A DNA stretch of 45,860 bases, from positions 1 through 45,860 of the forward strand of contig JAGGAB010000044.1 of NCBI GenBank assembly GCA_017889705.1. Direction: 5' to 3'. This document shows positions 1 through 7,924 of the stretch, one piece after another. Each line of letters opens with the position of its first letter. Within the stretch, counting starts at the first letter, position 1. Source of the DNA: Bacillota bacterium (GTDB lineage: Bacteria; Bacillota; Negativicutes; Sporomusales; Sporomusaceae). The notes below the pieces were generated by a model. That model was not told the origin of the DNA. It was given only the letters and a program-made list of their open reading frames with translations, and did not search any database. The position numbers and the translations under genes are program-made.

Positions 1-744
1 TGCATCTTTGTCAACTAATTCCGCCCTGCAGGTATTAATGATAACTGCTGTGGGTTTCATGAGAGCAAATTCTTTTTTGCCAACCAAGCCCCAAGTTTCC
101 TTAAGTAACGGCGCATGCATCGAAATAATGTCAGCAGAGCTTACCAATTCCTCCAGAGAAACCTTACGGGCGCCAAGCTCTTTTTCGATATCGGGGGCAG
201 GAAATGGATCATAATAGATGATATCAGTTTCAAAAGCCTTGAGTCTTCTGGCTACTTTGCGGCCAATGTTTCCGGCACCGATAATACCCACTGTTTTTCC
301 GACGACATCAAATGTATTAAAGCCATTGATAGGCTCGCGCCAGGTTCCCTGACGTACTGACTTATCACATTCAATCAGTCGTTTAATCAGTCGTTTATAC
401 AAAGCCAGCAGCAAGGCAATGCTGTGTTCGGCTACAGACCAGGAGTTTGCCCCGCCATTGGTGGCTACCGGAATATTAAGTTCTTTCGCCGCTACAATAT
501 CAATTTTATCGTAGCCGGCAGTTAAGGATTGAATAAGTTTAAGTGATTTTGCTTCGCGCAGAATTTTTCCAGAAATAATGCCCGGATGTAATATGACATA
601 TTCAACATCTTTAATAATATTAATTTTTTCTTCCTCACTAAGCTTGCTTGAGGCATAGATTGCTTCAAATCCTTTCGGAGCCATCTCGCAGTATATATCT
701 GCTACACGTTGGGCGTTTCCATTCAAAAATAATACTTTACTCAT
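1..744 (-). CDS. D-isomer-specific 2-hydroxyacid dehydrogenase (3' end outside window)
   Basis: Partial gene: 248 codons are present and the C-terminus lies beyond base 1. It starts at the ATG at 744 behind a strong GGGGAGG site four bases upstream. The translation shows the D-2-hydroxyacid dehydrogenase fold: an N-terminal catalytic half, then the NAD-binding glycine motif GIIGAGNIG, and near the cut end the segment MKPTAVIINTCRAEL, where the family carries its catalytic Arg. Members reduce or oxidise 2-keto/2-hydroxy acids with NAD(P)H in the cytoplasm. It lies 57 bases after the aconitase-like gene on the same strand and so is probably the second gene of the sigma-54 operon. The substrate cannot be read from sequence; SerA, glyoxylate reductase and other family members are all possible. 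A perfect 12-bp tandem duplication (373-396) adds four residues (KRLIKRLI). Confidence 0.88.
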   Translation of the reverse strand, partial: MSKVLFLNGNAQRVADIYCEMAPKGFEAIYASSKLSEEEKINIIKDVEYVILHPGIISGKILREAKSLKLIQSLTAGYDKIDIVAAKELNIPVATNGGANSWSVAEHSIALLLALYKRLIKRLIECDKSVRQGTWREPINGFNTFDVVGKTVGIIGAGNIGRKVARRLKAFETDIIYYDPFPAPDIEKELGARKVSLEELVSSADIISMHAPLLKETWGLVGKKEFALMKPTAVIINTCRAELVDKDA

Positions 745-801
745 ATATCCTCCCCTACTCTCTCTTATATTTTTATTAAATAATGTAATGAATACCCAAT
801 A

Positions 802-2727
802 TTAATTGTTTCTGAGCTTTATCCAGTTGAGGCGTCCACCAACGCGGATAATATCAAGCTCATCCTGTGTCAGCGGTGTTTCAACAGGTATCATAATTCC
901 TTTAGTCTGGTTATGAACAGCATACTTCGCACCCTGTTTTAACTCTGTTGTATCAATAGACAACATATCACCCGGGTCAAATACATGACTGTCTTCCTCA
1001 TCAACCAAAACAAAGGGAATCAAACCAAAATTAACTAAATTGGCAAGATGGATGCGCGCAAAGCTTTTAGCAATGACAGCTTTGATTCCCAGATATCTTG
1101 GGGCAAGCGCTGCTTGCTCTCTGCTTGATCCCTGTCCATAATTATGTCCGGCTACAATAAATCCACCGCCCGCCGTCTTCGCCCTTTCCGGGAATGACTC
1201 ATCCACGACTCTGAACACATACTTGGATACTTCCGGAATGTTGCAACGGATAGGCAGAAAATGTGCCCCTGCCGGCACTATATGGTCTGTGGTAATATCA
1301 TCACCAAGCTTAATCAGTGTTTCGCCTGTAAGCTGGTTGGGTACGGCCTCCAACTCTGGCAACGGCCTAATATTAGGCCCTCTCCTGACCGGAGTATTGT
1401 CAAAGCTCTCTTTAGGACGCAAGAACATGCTATCGTCAACACTAAAGTTTGCAGGCATACTATACTTCCATACCGGCAAGCTCAGATCACGCGGATCAGT
1501 TATTTTTCCGGTTATTGCCGACGCAGCAGCAACTTCCGGACTAACCAGATATACACTTGCGCACTCGGTGCCACATCGCCCAATAAAGTTTCTTGGGCCG
1601 GTCCGCAGTGATTTACCATTGGTCGGTGGTGCAAAACCCATCCCGTTGCATGCACCGCAGAACATTTCCATAATCCGAACACCGGAACACACCAAATTAT
1701 CGATAACGCCCCGCCGGATCGCTTCTACCATTACCTGCCGACTGCCACAGTATAATGCGGTATCGACATTACCATGTACATGCTTGCCATTTAAAATATG
1801 GGCAATTGACATTACATCTTGAAGTGATGAATTCGTACACCCGCCAAACATTACCTGATCGATATCAAGACCAGCCACCTCGCGAACAGGCACAACATTA
1901 TCAGGTTGATGCGGCAAGGCAATTAATGGTTCTAATTCTGACAGGTTGATTTCTATTACCCTGTCATATACCGCATCATCATCGGCAGATATTGGTATCC
2001 AGTCCTGTTCCCGCCCTTGCGCTTTTAACCAATAGCGTGTAATTTCATCACTTGGAAATACGGACGTTGTTGCGCCGACTTCTGCGCCCATATTGCAAAT
2101 AGTTGCACGCTCAGTAACATTTAAAGACTTTATTCCAGGACCAGTATATTCAAGAATTGTATTGAGACCGCCTTTAACCGTAAGTTGTCGCAAAATCTCT
2201 AATATAACATTTTTAGCCGATACAAAGAGTGGTAATTCTCCGGTAAGCTCTACTTTAATAATTTCAGGCATTTTAACATAAAAGGGTTCTCCTGCCATAG
2301 CCATGGCAATGTCTAAACCACCGGCACCAATGGCGAGCATACCAACGCCACCTGCATTAACCGTATGCGAATCACTGCCAAGCAAACTCTTTCCCGGTTT
2401 AGCAAAACGCTCCAGGTGCAATTGATGACAAATCCCACTGGCAGGTTTGGTACACAAAATACCAAATTTGCTTGTAATATCCATCAGAAATCTATGATCA
2501 TCGGGATTTTTGTAATCAGCCTGCAAAATATTGTGGTCAATATAACTTACCGATAAATCGGTCTTCACTCTTTTAATTCCAATAGCTTCCAGTTCTAAAT
2601 AACTCATAACGCCTGTTACATCATGTGTTAATGTTTGAGAGATATGAATTCCGATCCTATCCCCCTTTTTCATTTCTCCTGCAACAAGTGACGCAGCAAT
2701 CAGTTTCTCCGCAACAGTAAGCCCCAT
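802..2727 (-). CDS. aconitase-family hydro-lyase (putative aconitate hydratase, Aquifex-type length)
   Basis: 641 residues, single-chain aconitase architecture: three alpha/beta domains (about 1-410) followed by the swivel domain (about 460-641). The three 4Fe-4S ligands are visible as Cys297 (in GGCTNSS) and Cys357/Cys360 (in MFCGACNGMG). The swivel domain has the GQGSSREQAALAPRYLG substrate loop around 531-547. GSDSHT at 118-122 is the usual active-site segment. It starts at an ATG with GGGGAGG six bases upstream. The family isomerises citrate-like hydroxy-acids by dehydration and rehydration through the Fe-S cluster. The length (about 640) fits the short bacterial aconitase group rather than AcnA or AcnB. 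The substrate may be citrate, or a related tricarboxylate such as a methylcitrate or homocitrate analogue, given the PrpR-type regulator next door. It is preceded by a sigma-54 promoter. Confidence 0.9.
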   Translation of the reverse strand: MGLTVAEKLIAASLVAGEMKKGDRIGIHISQTLTHDVTGVMSYLELEAIGIKRVKTDLSVSYIDHNILQADYKNPDDHRFLMDITSKFGILCTKPASGICHQLHLERFAKPGKSLLGSDSHTVNAGGVGMLAIGAGGLDIAMAMAGEPFYVKMPEIIKVELTGELPLFVSAKNVILEILRQLTVKGGLNTILEYTGPGIKSLNVTERATICNMGAEVGATTSVFPSDEITRYWLKAQGREQDWIPISADDDAVYDRVIEINLSELEPLIALPHQPDNVVPVREVAGLDIDQVMFGGCTNSSLQDVMSIAHILNGKHVHGNVDTALYCGSRQVMVEAIRRGVIDNLVCSGVRIMEMFCGACNGMGFAPPTNGKSLRTGPRNFIGRCGTECASVYLVSPEVAAASAITGKITDPRDLSLPVWKYSMPANFSVDDSMFLRPKESFDNTPVRRGPNIRPLPELEAVPNQLTGETLIKLGDDITTDHIVPAGAHFLPIRCNIPEVSKYVFRVVDESFPERAKTAGGGFIVAGHNYGQGSSREQAALAPRYLGIKAVIAKSFARIHLANLVNFGLIPFVLVDEEDSHVFDPGDMLSIDTTELKQGAKYAVHNQTKGIMIPVETPLTQDELDIIRVGGRLNWIKLRNN

Positions 2728-2753
2728 AATTTACCTCCCCTGATTTTAACCAT

Positions 2754-2771
2754 CAATATGCTTTCATATTG
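2754..2771 (-). promoter_or_regulatory. small hairpin in the leader of the aconitase gene
   Basis: A perfect 7-bp inverted repeat (CAATATG / CATATTG, 4-base loop) lies within the predicted ~140-nt untranslated leader, about 17 bases before the ribosome site. It is AT-rich and weak; it might affect translation or transcript stability, or be incidental. Confidence 0.3.
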
Positions 2772-2879
2772 CAAGTATCACGCCTCTCAGCAGCACTTCA
2801 TAATCTAAATACCTTAAGTACGTAAAAGCTTTATTTCTCACATGAATGGCCAAGGCTGTGCTCTTTATTACTCAATATT

Positions 2880-2894
2880 GCAAATTACGTGCCA
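2880..2894 (-). promoter_or_regulatory. sigma-54 (-24/-12) promoter for the aconitase operon
   Basis: On the minus strand the sequence reads TGGCAC, five bases, TTGC, which matches the sigma-54 consensus at all the conserved -24 (GG) and -12 (GC) positions. Predicted transcription start is near 2868, about 140 bases before the aconitase start codon. The divergent-in-function neighbour is an activator with an intact GAFTGA motif, which is what a sigma-54 promoter requires, so promoter and activator support each other. Confidence 0.88.
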
Positions 2895-2901
2895 ACTTTC
2901 A

Positions 2902-2925
2902 AAAATGCTTTAAATTAAGCATTTT
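2902..2925. promoter_or_regulatory. palindrome upstream of the sigma-54 promoter (candidate operator)
   Basis: A perfect 9-bp inverted repeat AAAATGCTT / AAGCATTTT separated by six bases lies eight bases upstream of the -24 element. It could be a binding site for the neighbouring activator or a second regulator. Sigma-54 enhancers usually lie further upstream (about 80-200 bp), so a role other than classic enhancer is possible. Confidence 0.4.
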
Positions 2926-3127
2926 CGCTATTTTCAAAGACCAAAATCCACCCTATATATTTATTTTTCCACAATTTCAAACATATTTAGTTCATCTACT
3001 ACATCCACGTCTTATTTTTTCGTCTTATGTTTCAATAATTTTATGGTTTGTTTCAAAAATTATCTTTCTTTGTTTTAAATGCACGTAGAATTTTGTCTTT
3101 ATATGCATAATTTAAAAGCTTGCTACT

Positions 3128-3168
3128 AAAAAAGCAGCGGAAAAACTTAAAATAAGTTATCCACTGCT
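3128..3168 (-). terminator. rho-independent terminator after the sigma-54 activator gene
   Basis: Stem arms at 3133-3149 and 3152-3168 (AGCAGCGG... / ...CCACTGCT) form a long, slightly imperfect hairpin. It is followed on the minus strand by six T residues (3128-3133). It begins 13 bases after the stop codon and separates the regulator from the sigma-54 promoter region. Confidence 0.8.
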
Positions 3169-3180
3169 CCGCTTTACAAC

Positions 3181-5025
3181 CTATGCATTTATTCCTAGTC
3201 TTTTCATTTTTCTCCACAATGTCGATCGGCTGATATTCATAAGCTTAGCAACATCTCCAATTCTTCCATTACAGCTTGCTAGTGCGGTTGTTATCTCTTT
3301 AGCTTCTTGGTTATCCGGACTGATACTATTATCTAGATTAAGTATTTTGCTGATAAAGGCAACATTAATAGTTTCCCTTTGAGAAAGCGCGGCACTACGT
3401 TCTACTATATTCCTTAATTCACGTATATTTCCCGGCCACGAATACGCTTCCAACACCTTCAAAACAGACTTACTTATCTTTAGTTTATTGGGGGAAATAT
3501 TTTTCAAAAACTGAGTAAAATACAATGAAATATCCTTCTTCCGTTCTCTTAGGGAAGGAATTTTCAAATGCAACACATTTAATCGATAATATAAATCTTC
3601 TCTAAATTTATTATCCGCCACCATTTGCTGCAAGTTTTTATTAGTAGCTGCAATGATTCTAACATCTATGGGGATTACCCGGTCACTGCCAAGTCTCATG
3701 ACTGATCTTTCTTGTAAAACTCTTAGCAATCTTCCTTGATTTATATAGTCCATTTCCCCAATTTCATCTAAAAAAATGGTTCCTGTATGTGCAACCTCGA
3801 ACAAGCCTGGTTTTCCCTCTTTATTCGCCCCCGTGAAAGCGCCGCTTACATAGCCAAATAATTCACTTTCAAGCAGCTGCGCAGGTAGTGCTGCACAATT
3901 TACTGCGACAAAAGGCCCTTTGTCTCTTTTACCATTATTATGGATGCTTTGAGCAAACACTTCTTTTCCCACTCCGGTTTCACCGGTAATCAGAACATTA
4001 GCGTCTGTCAACGAGTAGCTTTTAGCTTCATTAATCGCCGCACATATAGCAGCACTGGAACCATAAATGTCTTTAAAAGTAAAATTCGCCAAATGCCCTT
4101 TAGAATATATTTCTTTTCTGATGCGAGCCTCCATCATCTGAATCTTGGTAATATCCTGAAAGGTTACAACAGCGCCAATGGCCTTTCGCTGATCCTTAAT
4201 GGGTACTTTATTGCACAAGATTTGTTTACCGTTTATTTTGTATAAAATATTGAGTTCTTCTTTACCACTTACAAGCACTTTATCTAAATTTAAATCTGCC
4301 CATAAGTCGTTGAGATTACGACCAATGGCATCAGAAGGGAATTTAATTATTTGATCAGCAACAGGATTCAAAGCAATAATACGGCAGTTTTCATCTACAG
4401 AAACAATACCTTCATAGGCGTGATTAAGCACGGCTGTAATCAAACCGGCTTTTCGCTTTTCCTCATGAACAGACGCCATTATACGTTTGGCATTATGAAA
4501 AGCCTCAATATAGGCCTGGTTTCCACACACCAGCTGAACATAGGGAATCCCCCGCTGTTCAGCAACTTGCCGGGCAGAATATCCCCCCATTAGAACATTG
4601 GCACCATCTTTTATGGCATCATTAATCGCAGCATTTATCTGATCCCGGGAAAGAATATTGTACTTTTTAATCTTTACTCCTAAAGCAGACTCAAGGCTTT
4701 CTATTTGACTAATCATCGCCGGAAATGCAATAACCGCTACTTGACTGCCCAAAGTCCTGGCCTTTTCAAAAGCATTAACCAGATCGAAGCCGGTAATCGG
4801 AACATCAATCACTGTCAGCGACGGAAAATTATCGCGTATTTCAATAGCAGTCTGCCCTTTTGCAAGCACAACTTCGATTCCGTGCGACAGTAGGTTTCTG
4901 GTTTTTGCTACACCATCAACCAGCGAACCTGTCTCGATGATAATTTCCTCCTGATACTCAGCCATAATTTGATTTAATTCAAAAAGCTTATGCTCATCAG
5001 TAGTAAAAAGAACAATTTTTTTCAT
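3181..5025 (-). CDS. sigma-54-dependent activator with PrpR_N sensor, PAS, AAA+ and Fis HTH
   Basis: 614 residues. An N-terminal PrpR_N-like sensor (about 1-190) is followed by a PAS domain (about 195-300), a sigma-54 interaction AAA+ domain (about 318-545) and a Fis-type helix-turn-helix (about 575-614). Walker A is GETGVGKE (348-355), the sigma-54 contact loop is GAFTGA (395-400) and Walker B is TIFLDE (416-421); all key residues are intact. PrpR_N domains bind small organic acids in known members, such as 2-methylcitrate in PrpR. It is followed by a terminator and then a good -24/-12 promoter for the aconitase operon on the same strand, so it probably controls that operon. The ligand is not deducible. 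A GGTGA ribosome site precedes the ATG. Confidence 0.92.
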   Translation of the reverse strand: MKKIVLFTTDEHKLFELNQIMAEYQEEIIIETGSLVDGVAKTRNLLSHGIEVVLAKGQTAIEIRDNFPSLTVIDVPITGFDLVNAFEKARTLGSQVAVIAFPAMISQIESLESALGVKIKKYNILSRDQINAAINDAIKDGANVLMGGYSARQVAEQRGIPYVQLVCGNQAYIEAFHNAKRIMASVHEEKRKAGLITAVLNHAYEGIVSVDENCRIIALNPVADQIIKFPSDAIGRNLNDLWADLNLDKVLVSGKEELNILYKINGKQILCNKVPIKDQRKAIGAVVTFQDITKIQMMEARIRKEIYSKGHLANFTFKDIYGSSAAICAAINEAKSYSLTDANVLITGETGVGKEVFAQSIHNNGKRDKGPFVAVNCAALPAQLLESELFGYVSGAFTGANKEGKPGLFEVAHTGTIFLDEIGEMDYINQGRLLRVLQERSVMRLGSDRVIPIDVRIIAATNKNLQQMVADNKFREDLYYRLNVLHLKIPSLRERKKDISLYFTQFLKNISPNKLKISKSVLKVLEAYSWPGNIRELRNIVERSAALSQRETINVAFISKILNLDNSISPDNQEAKEITTALASCNGRIGDVAKLMNISRSTLWRKMKRLGINA

Positions 5026-5276
5026 AAATTCACCAAACCCTTAGTTTCAATAAACACTTGAAATCTCATACCATTAATACTCTATATCATACAATGCTTA
5101 CAATATTTCATCCGATGTTGAGTTCTTTAACATAATTCTCGAAGGTATTTACTAATTTTAATATCGTTTATATTATATCAAAAAGCTGACAAAATGCCGA
5201 ATGACATCTTACCAGTTTTTTGTTAGACAAAATAGCAACTTTTTTACCGCAAGAAATTAAGGAAGTGATAACAACT
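5026..5276. other. AT-rich intergenic region with no recognised gene
   Basis: Sequence upstream of the activator gene and beyond the tRNA terminator. TATAAT-like hexamers occur near 5165-5180 on the minus strand but without a convincing -35 partner. No coding region with a ribosome site and no structured RNA was recognised. Confidence 0.5.
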
Positions 5277-5319
5277 AAAAAACAAAAGACTAAGTAAACA
5301 ATTAAGTTTACTTAGTCTT
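5277..5319 (-). terminator. terminator of the tRNA-Leu transcript
   Basis: A perfect 14-bp stem (5286-5299 with 5306-5319) and six-base loop, followed on the minus strand by a T-rich run (5277-5285). It lies 15 bases after the CCA end of tRNA-Leu(GAG). Confidence 0.88.
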
Positions 5320-5333
5320 ACCTTTAAAGTTTT

Positions 5334-5419
5334 TGGTGCGGTAGAATGGATTTGAACCATCACGAGGTTGCCCCCGCCAGCCCCTCAAGCTGGTGCGTCT
5401 GCCGTTCCGCCACTACCGC
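5334..5419 (-). tRNA. tRNA-Leu (anticodon GAG)
   Basis: An 86-nt class II tRNA with a seven-pair acceptor stem (GCGGTAG / CTACCGC), long variable arm, T-arm GATGG-TTCAAAT-CCATT and encoded CCA. The anticodon loop reads CTTGAGG, giving GAG, which decodes CUC and CUU. It is complete and lies one base after the degenerate tRNA-Leu(CAG), sharing its promoter and terminator. Confidence 0.95.
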
Positions 5420-5420
5420 A

Positions 5421-5503
5421 TATTCGATTGTGGATTTGAACCACCACGAGGTTGCCCCCACTAGCTCCTGAGGCTAGCGCGTCTGCCGTTCCGCCACGGC
5501 CGC
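5421..5503 (-). pseudogene. degenerate tRNA-Leu (anticodon CAG) lacking its 3' acceptor strand
   Basis: The 5' acceptor strand (GCGGCCG), D-arm, anticodon arm (loop CTCAGGA, anticodon CAG), long variable arm and T-loop (TTCAAAT) are all present. After the T-arm the next seven bases are ATCGAAT where CGGCCGC-like pairing is needed, and there is no CCA. Only one wobble pair could form in the acceptor stem, and the outermost T-stem pair is also mismatched. The intact tRNA-Leu(GAG) starts one base later, so the 3' end and spacer look deleted. It is unlikely to be chargeable; an intact CAG copy elsewhere, or reading by a UAG tRNA, would make it dispensable. Confidence 0.8.
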
Positions 5504-5526
5504 ATATCAACAACTCAACAATCGAT

Positions 5527-5555
5527 ATTATATGATAAAACAGGAGTTTCGTCAA
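5527..5555 (-). promoter_or_regulatory. sigma-70/A promoter of the tandem tRNA-Leu genes
   Basis: On the minus strand TTGACG, exactly 17 bases, TATAAT. The predicted start is about 17 bases before the first tRNA. It is one of the best promoters in the window, as expected for stable RNA. Confidence 0.88.
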
Positions 5556-5574
5556 GCATAAAATATTACGGAAT

Positions 5575-5612
5575 CTTGGTAACAGCACCAACTTTCAGGT
5601 GCTGTTACCAAG
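5575..5612 (-). terminator. strong hairpin after the oligopeptide-binding protein gene
   Basis: A perfect 15-bp stem (5575-5589 with 5598-5612) and eight-base loop, 15 bases after the stop codon. The following minus-strand sequence is only moderately T-rich, so it may act as a terminator or as an mRNA 3' stabiliser. It separates this gene from the tRNA promoter. Confidence 0.65.
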
Positions 5613-5627
5613 CAAAAAAGTGTTAAA

Positions 5628-7259
5628 TCACTTGGCAAAACCCCATTGCCAAACATTCCACAGATTGCCTGCCGGCACTGAATTAGGATGATAGTTAGCC
5701 ACCGATGTTTTTACGGCATCAATGTTGCCCCGAAAATACAGTGGTACAACCGGACAATCTTCCCTAATAAAGTCCTGAATGCGAAAGTATATATCTTTTC
5801 GGGCAGTAATATCCACAGTTTTTAATCCAAGGTCAGTCAATTTGTCAACCTCCGGGTTGCGCCAGCCTGGATAATTCTGGCCGTCATAGCCGTTACCAGG
5901 GCCGGGAATTTTTCGCGAATTCCACAGATTGAAATTATCAGGGTCAACCCCGGCAACCCAAGCATAAAGAGCAGTATCAAAACGGCGGCCTTTCAATACT
6001 TCATTAAAAAACAACTGCCCATCGATTGGCCGCACTTCAACAGCAATGCCAATTTCCTTAAGCTGTTCGGCAATCTTTTGCGCGGTTAATTCCCGTTGCT
6101 TATTACCGTTTGGGACAGTCAAGGTAAACGTCATTTTTTTATTTTCTTTGGTCATAGTTCCATCAGTGCCTGGTTTCCAGCCACTTTGGGCCAATAATTC
6201 ACGGGCAGTCTTTACATCCCGTACCGGTGGTTGTGACACAGGATTATACGCCCATGACAGCGGCGACTGATCCCCATAAGCCGGTGCAGCTACACCTTTA
6301 AGTATATTGGTAATAATGGCTTGGCTGTCAATAGCCATAGAAATTGCTTTGCGCACATTAGCATCTTGAAACAGCGCGTTATCCAAATTAAAATCCATAT
6401 GCTCCCAAACCATGGTTGGCGAAATTACTGCTTTTATGCCCTCAATTGCTCTTACTTGTTCCAAATTTGAAAATGCTATTTGGCTGACAATATCGAGTTC
6501 TCCTGCCTTTAGCTGCGTAAGTATCAGGCTTTGATCAGGGATAATTTTATAAATGAAACTGTCCAATCGCGGTTTACCCTGAAAGTACTGCGGATTAGCC
6601 ACAAGAACAAGCGCTTCCGCTACCTGCCATTCCTTAAATTTGAATGGACCGGTGCCAATTGGGGCACGGTTAAAGGGTGCTTTGTTTAAATCACTGACAT
6701 TTTCCAAGATATGTTTGGGTAATATTGTGCCAAATAACGTTAAATACGGCGCATAGTAATCACGAAACTTAACTACAACCGTGTACTTATCCGGCGTATC
6801 AATCGAAACAATACGATCATAGCCCGCTCTTGATACAACATTGGCTTTCCTGTTCATAATAAACTGCCAAGTAAACTTAACATCATCGGCAGTAAATGGC
6901 GCACCATCATGCCAGGTCACTCCTTGCCGTAGGCGATAGGTAACTGTCCTGCCATCAGCAGTGATTCCCCCATTGGCTGTTGTCGGTACATTCACCGCTA
7001 AATCCGGCAGCCATTCGCCTTTCTCGCCAACGGTAACCAAGCCATTGAATACTAATTTACCTACCTCGGCTGTTGCCAAAAGATCAGAAAGCAGCGGATT
7101 CAAGGTGTTTGGCTCGTTCATACTGCCATATTTAAGTTGCCCCCCCTGCTGTATTGTTACATTTTTCTTTTCAGCAGGAGGATTATTATCTTTAGGACTA
7201 CAACCCGCAGCGACAACCATTAACAGTGTTAATAATAAAAGAATTATTAGCCTACGCAT
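5628..7259 (-). CDS. ABC transporter substrate-binding lipoprotein, oligopeptide/dipeptide family
   Basis: 543 residues, SBP family 5 (DppA/OppA type). The N-terminus is a lipoprotein signal: a charged MRR, a hydrophobic stretch and the lipobox VAAGC, with the acylated Cys at residue 20. Family features follow, including the early LNPLLSDLLA region, the VTWHDGAPFTADDVKFTW segment near 135 and the C-terminal aromatic closing residues (NLWNVWQWGF). It binds peptides or similar solutes outside the cytoplasmic membrane and passes them to an ABC permease. No permease or ATPase is adjacent, so it either serves a transporter encoded elsewhere or has a signalling role. It lies 48 bases downstream of the transglycosylase gene and may be read through from it. 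Confidence 0.92.
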   Translation of the reverse strand: MRRLIILLLLTLLMVVAAGCSPKDNNPPAEKKNVTIQQGGQLKYGSMNEPNTLNPLLSDLLATAEVGKLVFNGLVTVGEKGEWLPDLAVNVPTTANGGITADGRTVTYRLRQGVTWHDGAPFTADDVKFTWQFIMNRKANVVSRAGYDRIVSIDTPDKYTVVVKFRDYYAPYLTLFGTILPKHILENVSDLNKAPFNRAPIGTGPFKFKEWQVAEALVLVANPQYFQGKPRLDSFIYKIIPDQSLILTQLKAGELDIVSQIAFSNLEQVRAIEGIKAVISPTMVWEHMDFNLDNALFQDANVRKAISMAIDSQAIITNILKGVAAPAYGDQSPLSWAYNPVSQPPVRDVKTARELLAQSGWKPGTDGTMTKENKKMTFTLTVPNGNKQRELTAQKIAEQLKEIGIAVEVRPIDGQLFFNEVLKGRRFDTALYAWVAGVDPDNFNLWNSRKIPGPGNGYDGQNYPGWRNPEVDKLTDLGLKTVDITARKDIYFRIQDFIREDCPVVPLYFRGNIDAVKTSVANYHPNSVPAGNLWNVWQWGFAK

Positions 7260-7307
7260 TATAATACATTCTCCTCATTACCCTGTTTCCCCATAGTTAC
7301 TTACTCT

Positions 7308-7877
7308 CTATTTTCCATATAGTTCCCGATAACGGTTCTTGCTGTAAATTACTTTTTCAACATATTCTCTGGTTTCTTTAAAAGGAATTTGTTGAATATC
7401 ATCAAAATCCTTTGTCCAACCATAACGTTCCATCCATTGTTTTACATTGCCTCGGCCGCCATTATAAGCAGCTAAAATCAGCACCTCATTGCCGCCAAAC
7501 TCTTTTTTCAGAGACGCCAGATACCAGCTGCCAAAACGGATGTTTCTGTCTGGATCTGATAAATCTGCAGTCATATAGTCTTTTTCTCCAAGCTGTTCGG
7601 CAATCCACCGGCCTGTTTCCGGCATAATCTGCATCAAGCCTAATGCGCCTTTCGGGGATTGGGCTCCATTAATAAACTTACTTTCAGTTCTAATAACACC
7701 GGCAATTAAAAACGGGTCAATATCCCGCTCCAGTGCATAGGTATATACGGCTTCCTGATATAAAAATGGATACATATACTTCTTCTGAAACCCTTCACTG
7801 GTGAATACAGCATATGCTCCCATTGTTGCAAATAACAAACCAACTACCAGGACTCTTAGCCAAGTCCGGATACGCAA
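7308..7877 (-). CDS. membrane-anchored lytic transglycosylase (SLT/goose-lysozyme fold)
   Basis: About 189 residues: one N-terminal membrane segment, then an SLT domain. The catalytic Glu lies in RTESKF, followed by the family motifs GALGLMQIMPETG and LAAYNGGRGNV. It cleaves peptidoglycan glycan strands on the outer face of the membrane. The TTG at 7877 is preferred as start because GGAG lies eight bases before it; the GTG at 7886 would have the ribosome site directly abutting it. It is the fourth gene of the polA-mutM-coaE run, 47 bases from coaE. Confidence 0.9.
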   Translation of the reverse strand: MRIRTWLRVLVVGLLFATMGAYAVFTSEGFQKKYMYPFLYQEAVYTYALERDIDPFLIAGVIRTESKFINGAQSPKGALGLMQIMPETGRWIAEQLGEKDYMTADLSDPDRNIRFGSWYLASLKKEFGGNEVLILAAYNGGRGNVKQWMERYGWTKDFDDIQQIPFKETREYVEKVIYSKNRYRELYGK

Positions 7878-7924
7878 TAAAATCACTCCGTAATAAGAAT
7901 TGCTGTAGAAAACTATGTAGGCAT

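Noticed and set aside
2846..3088. 80-codon plus-strand frame in the intergenic region upstream of the aconitase gene
   Set aside because: It overlies the sigma-54 promoter and palindrome, has no ribosome site and is Phe/Ile/Lys-rich as expected of AT-rich noncoding DNA.
3181..5025. Assignment of the regulator as PrpR and the locus as the methylcitrate cycle
   Set aside because: Only the sensor type supports it. Methylcitrate synthase and lyase genes are not in the window, so the pathway was not named.
5385..5591. 68-codon minus-strand frame over the tRNA-Leu pair
   Set aside because: It is read through the tRNA genes and their promoter; repeated peptide segments come from the tandem tRNA sequences.
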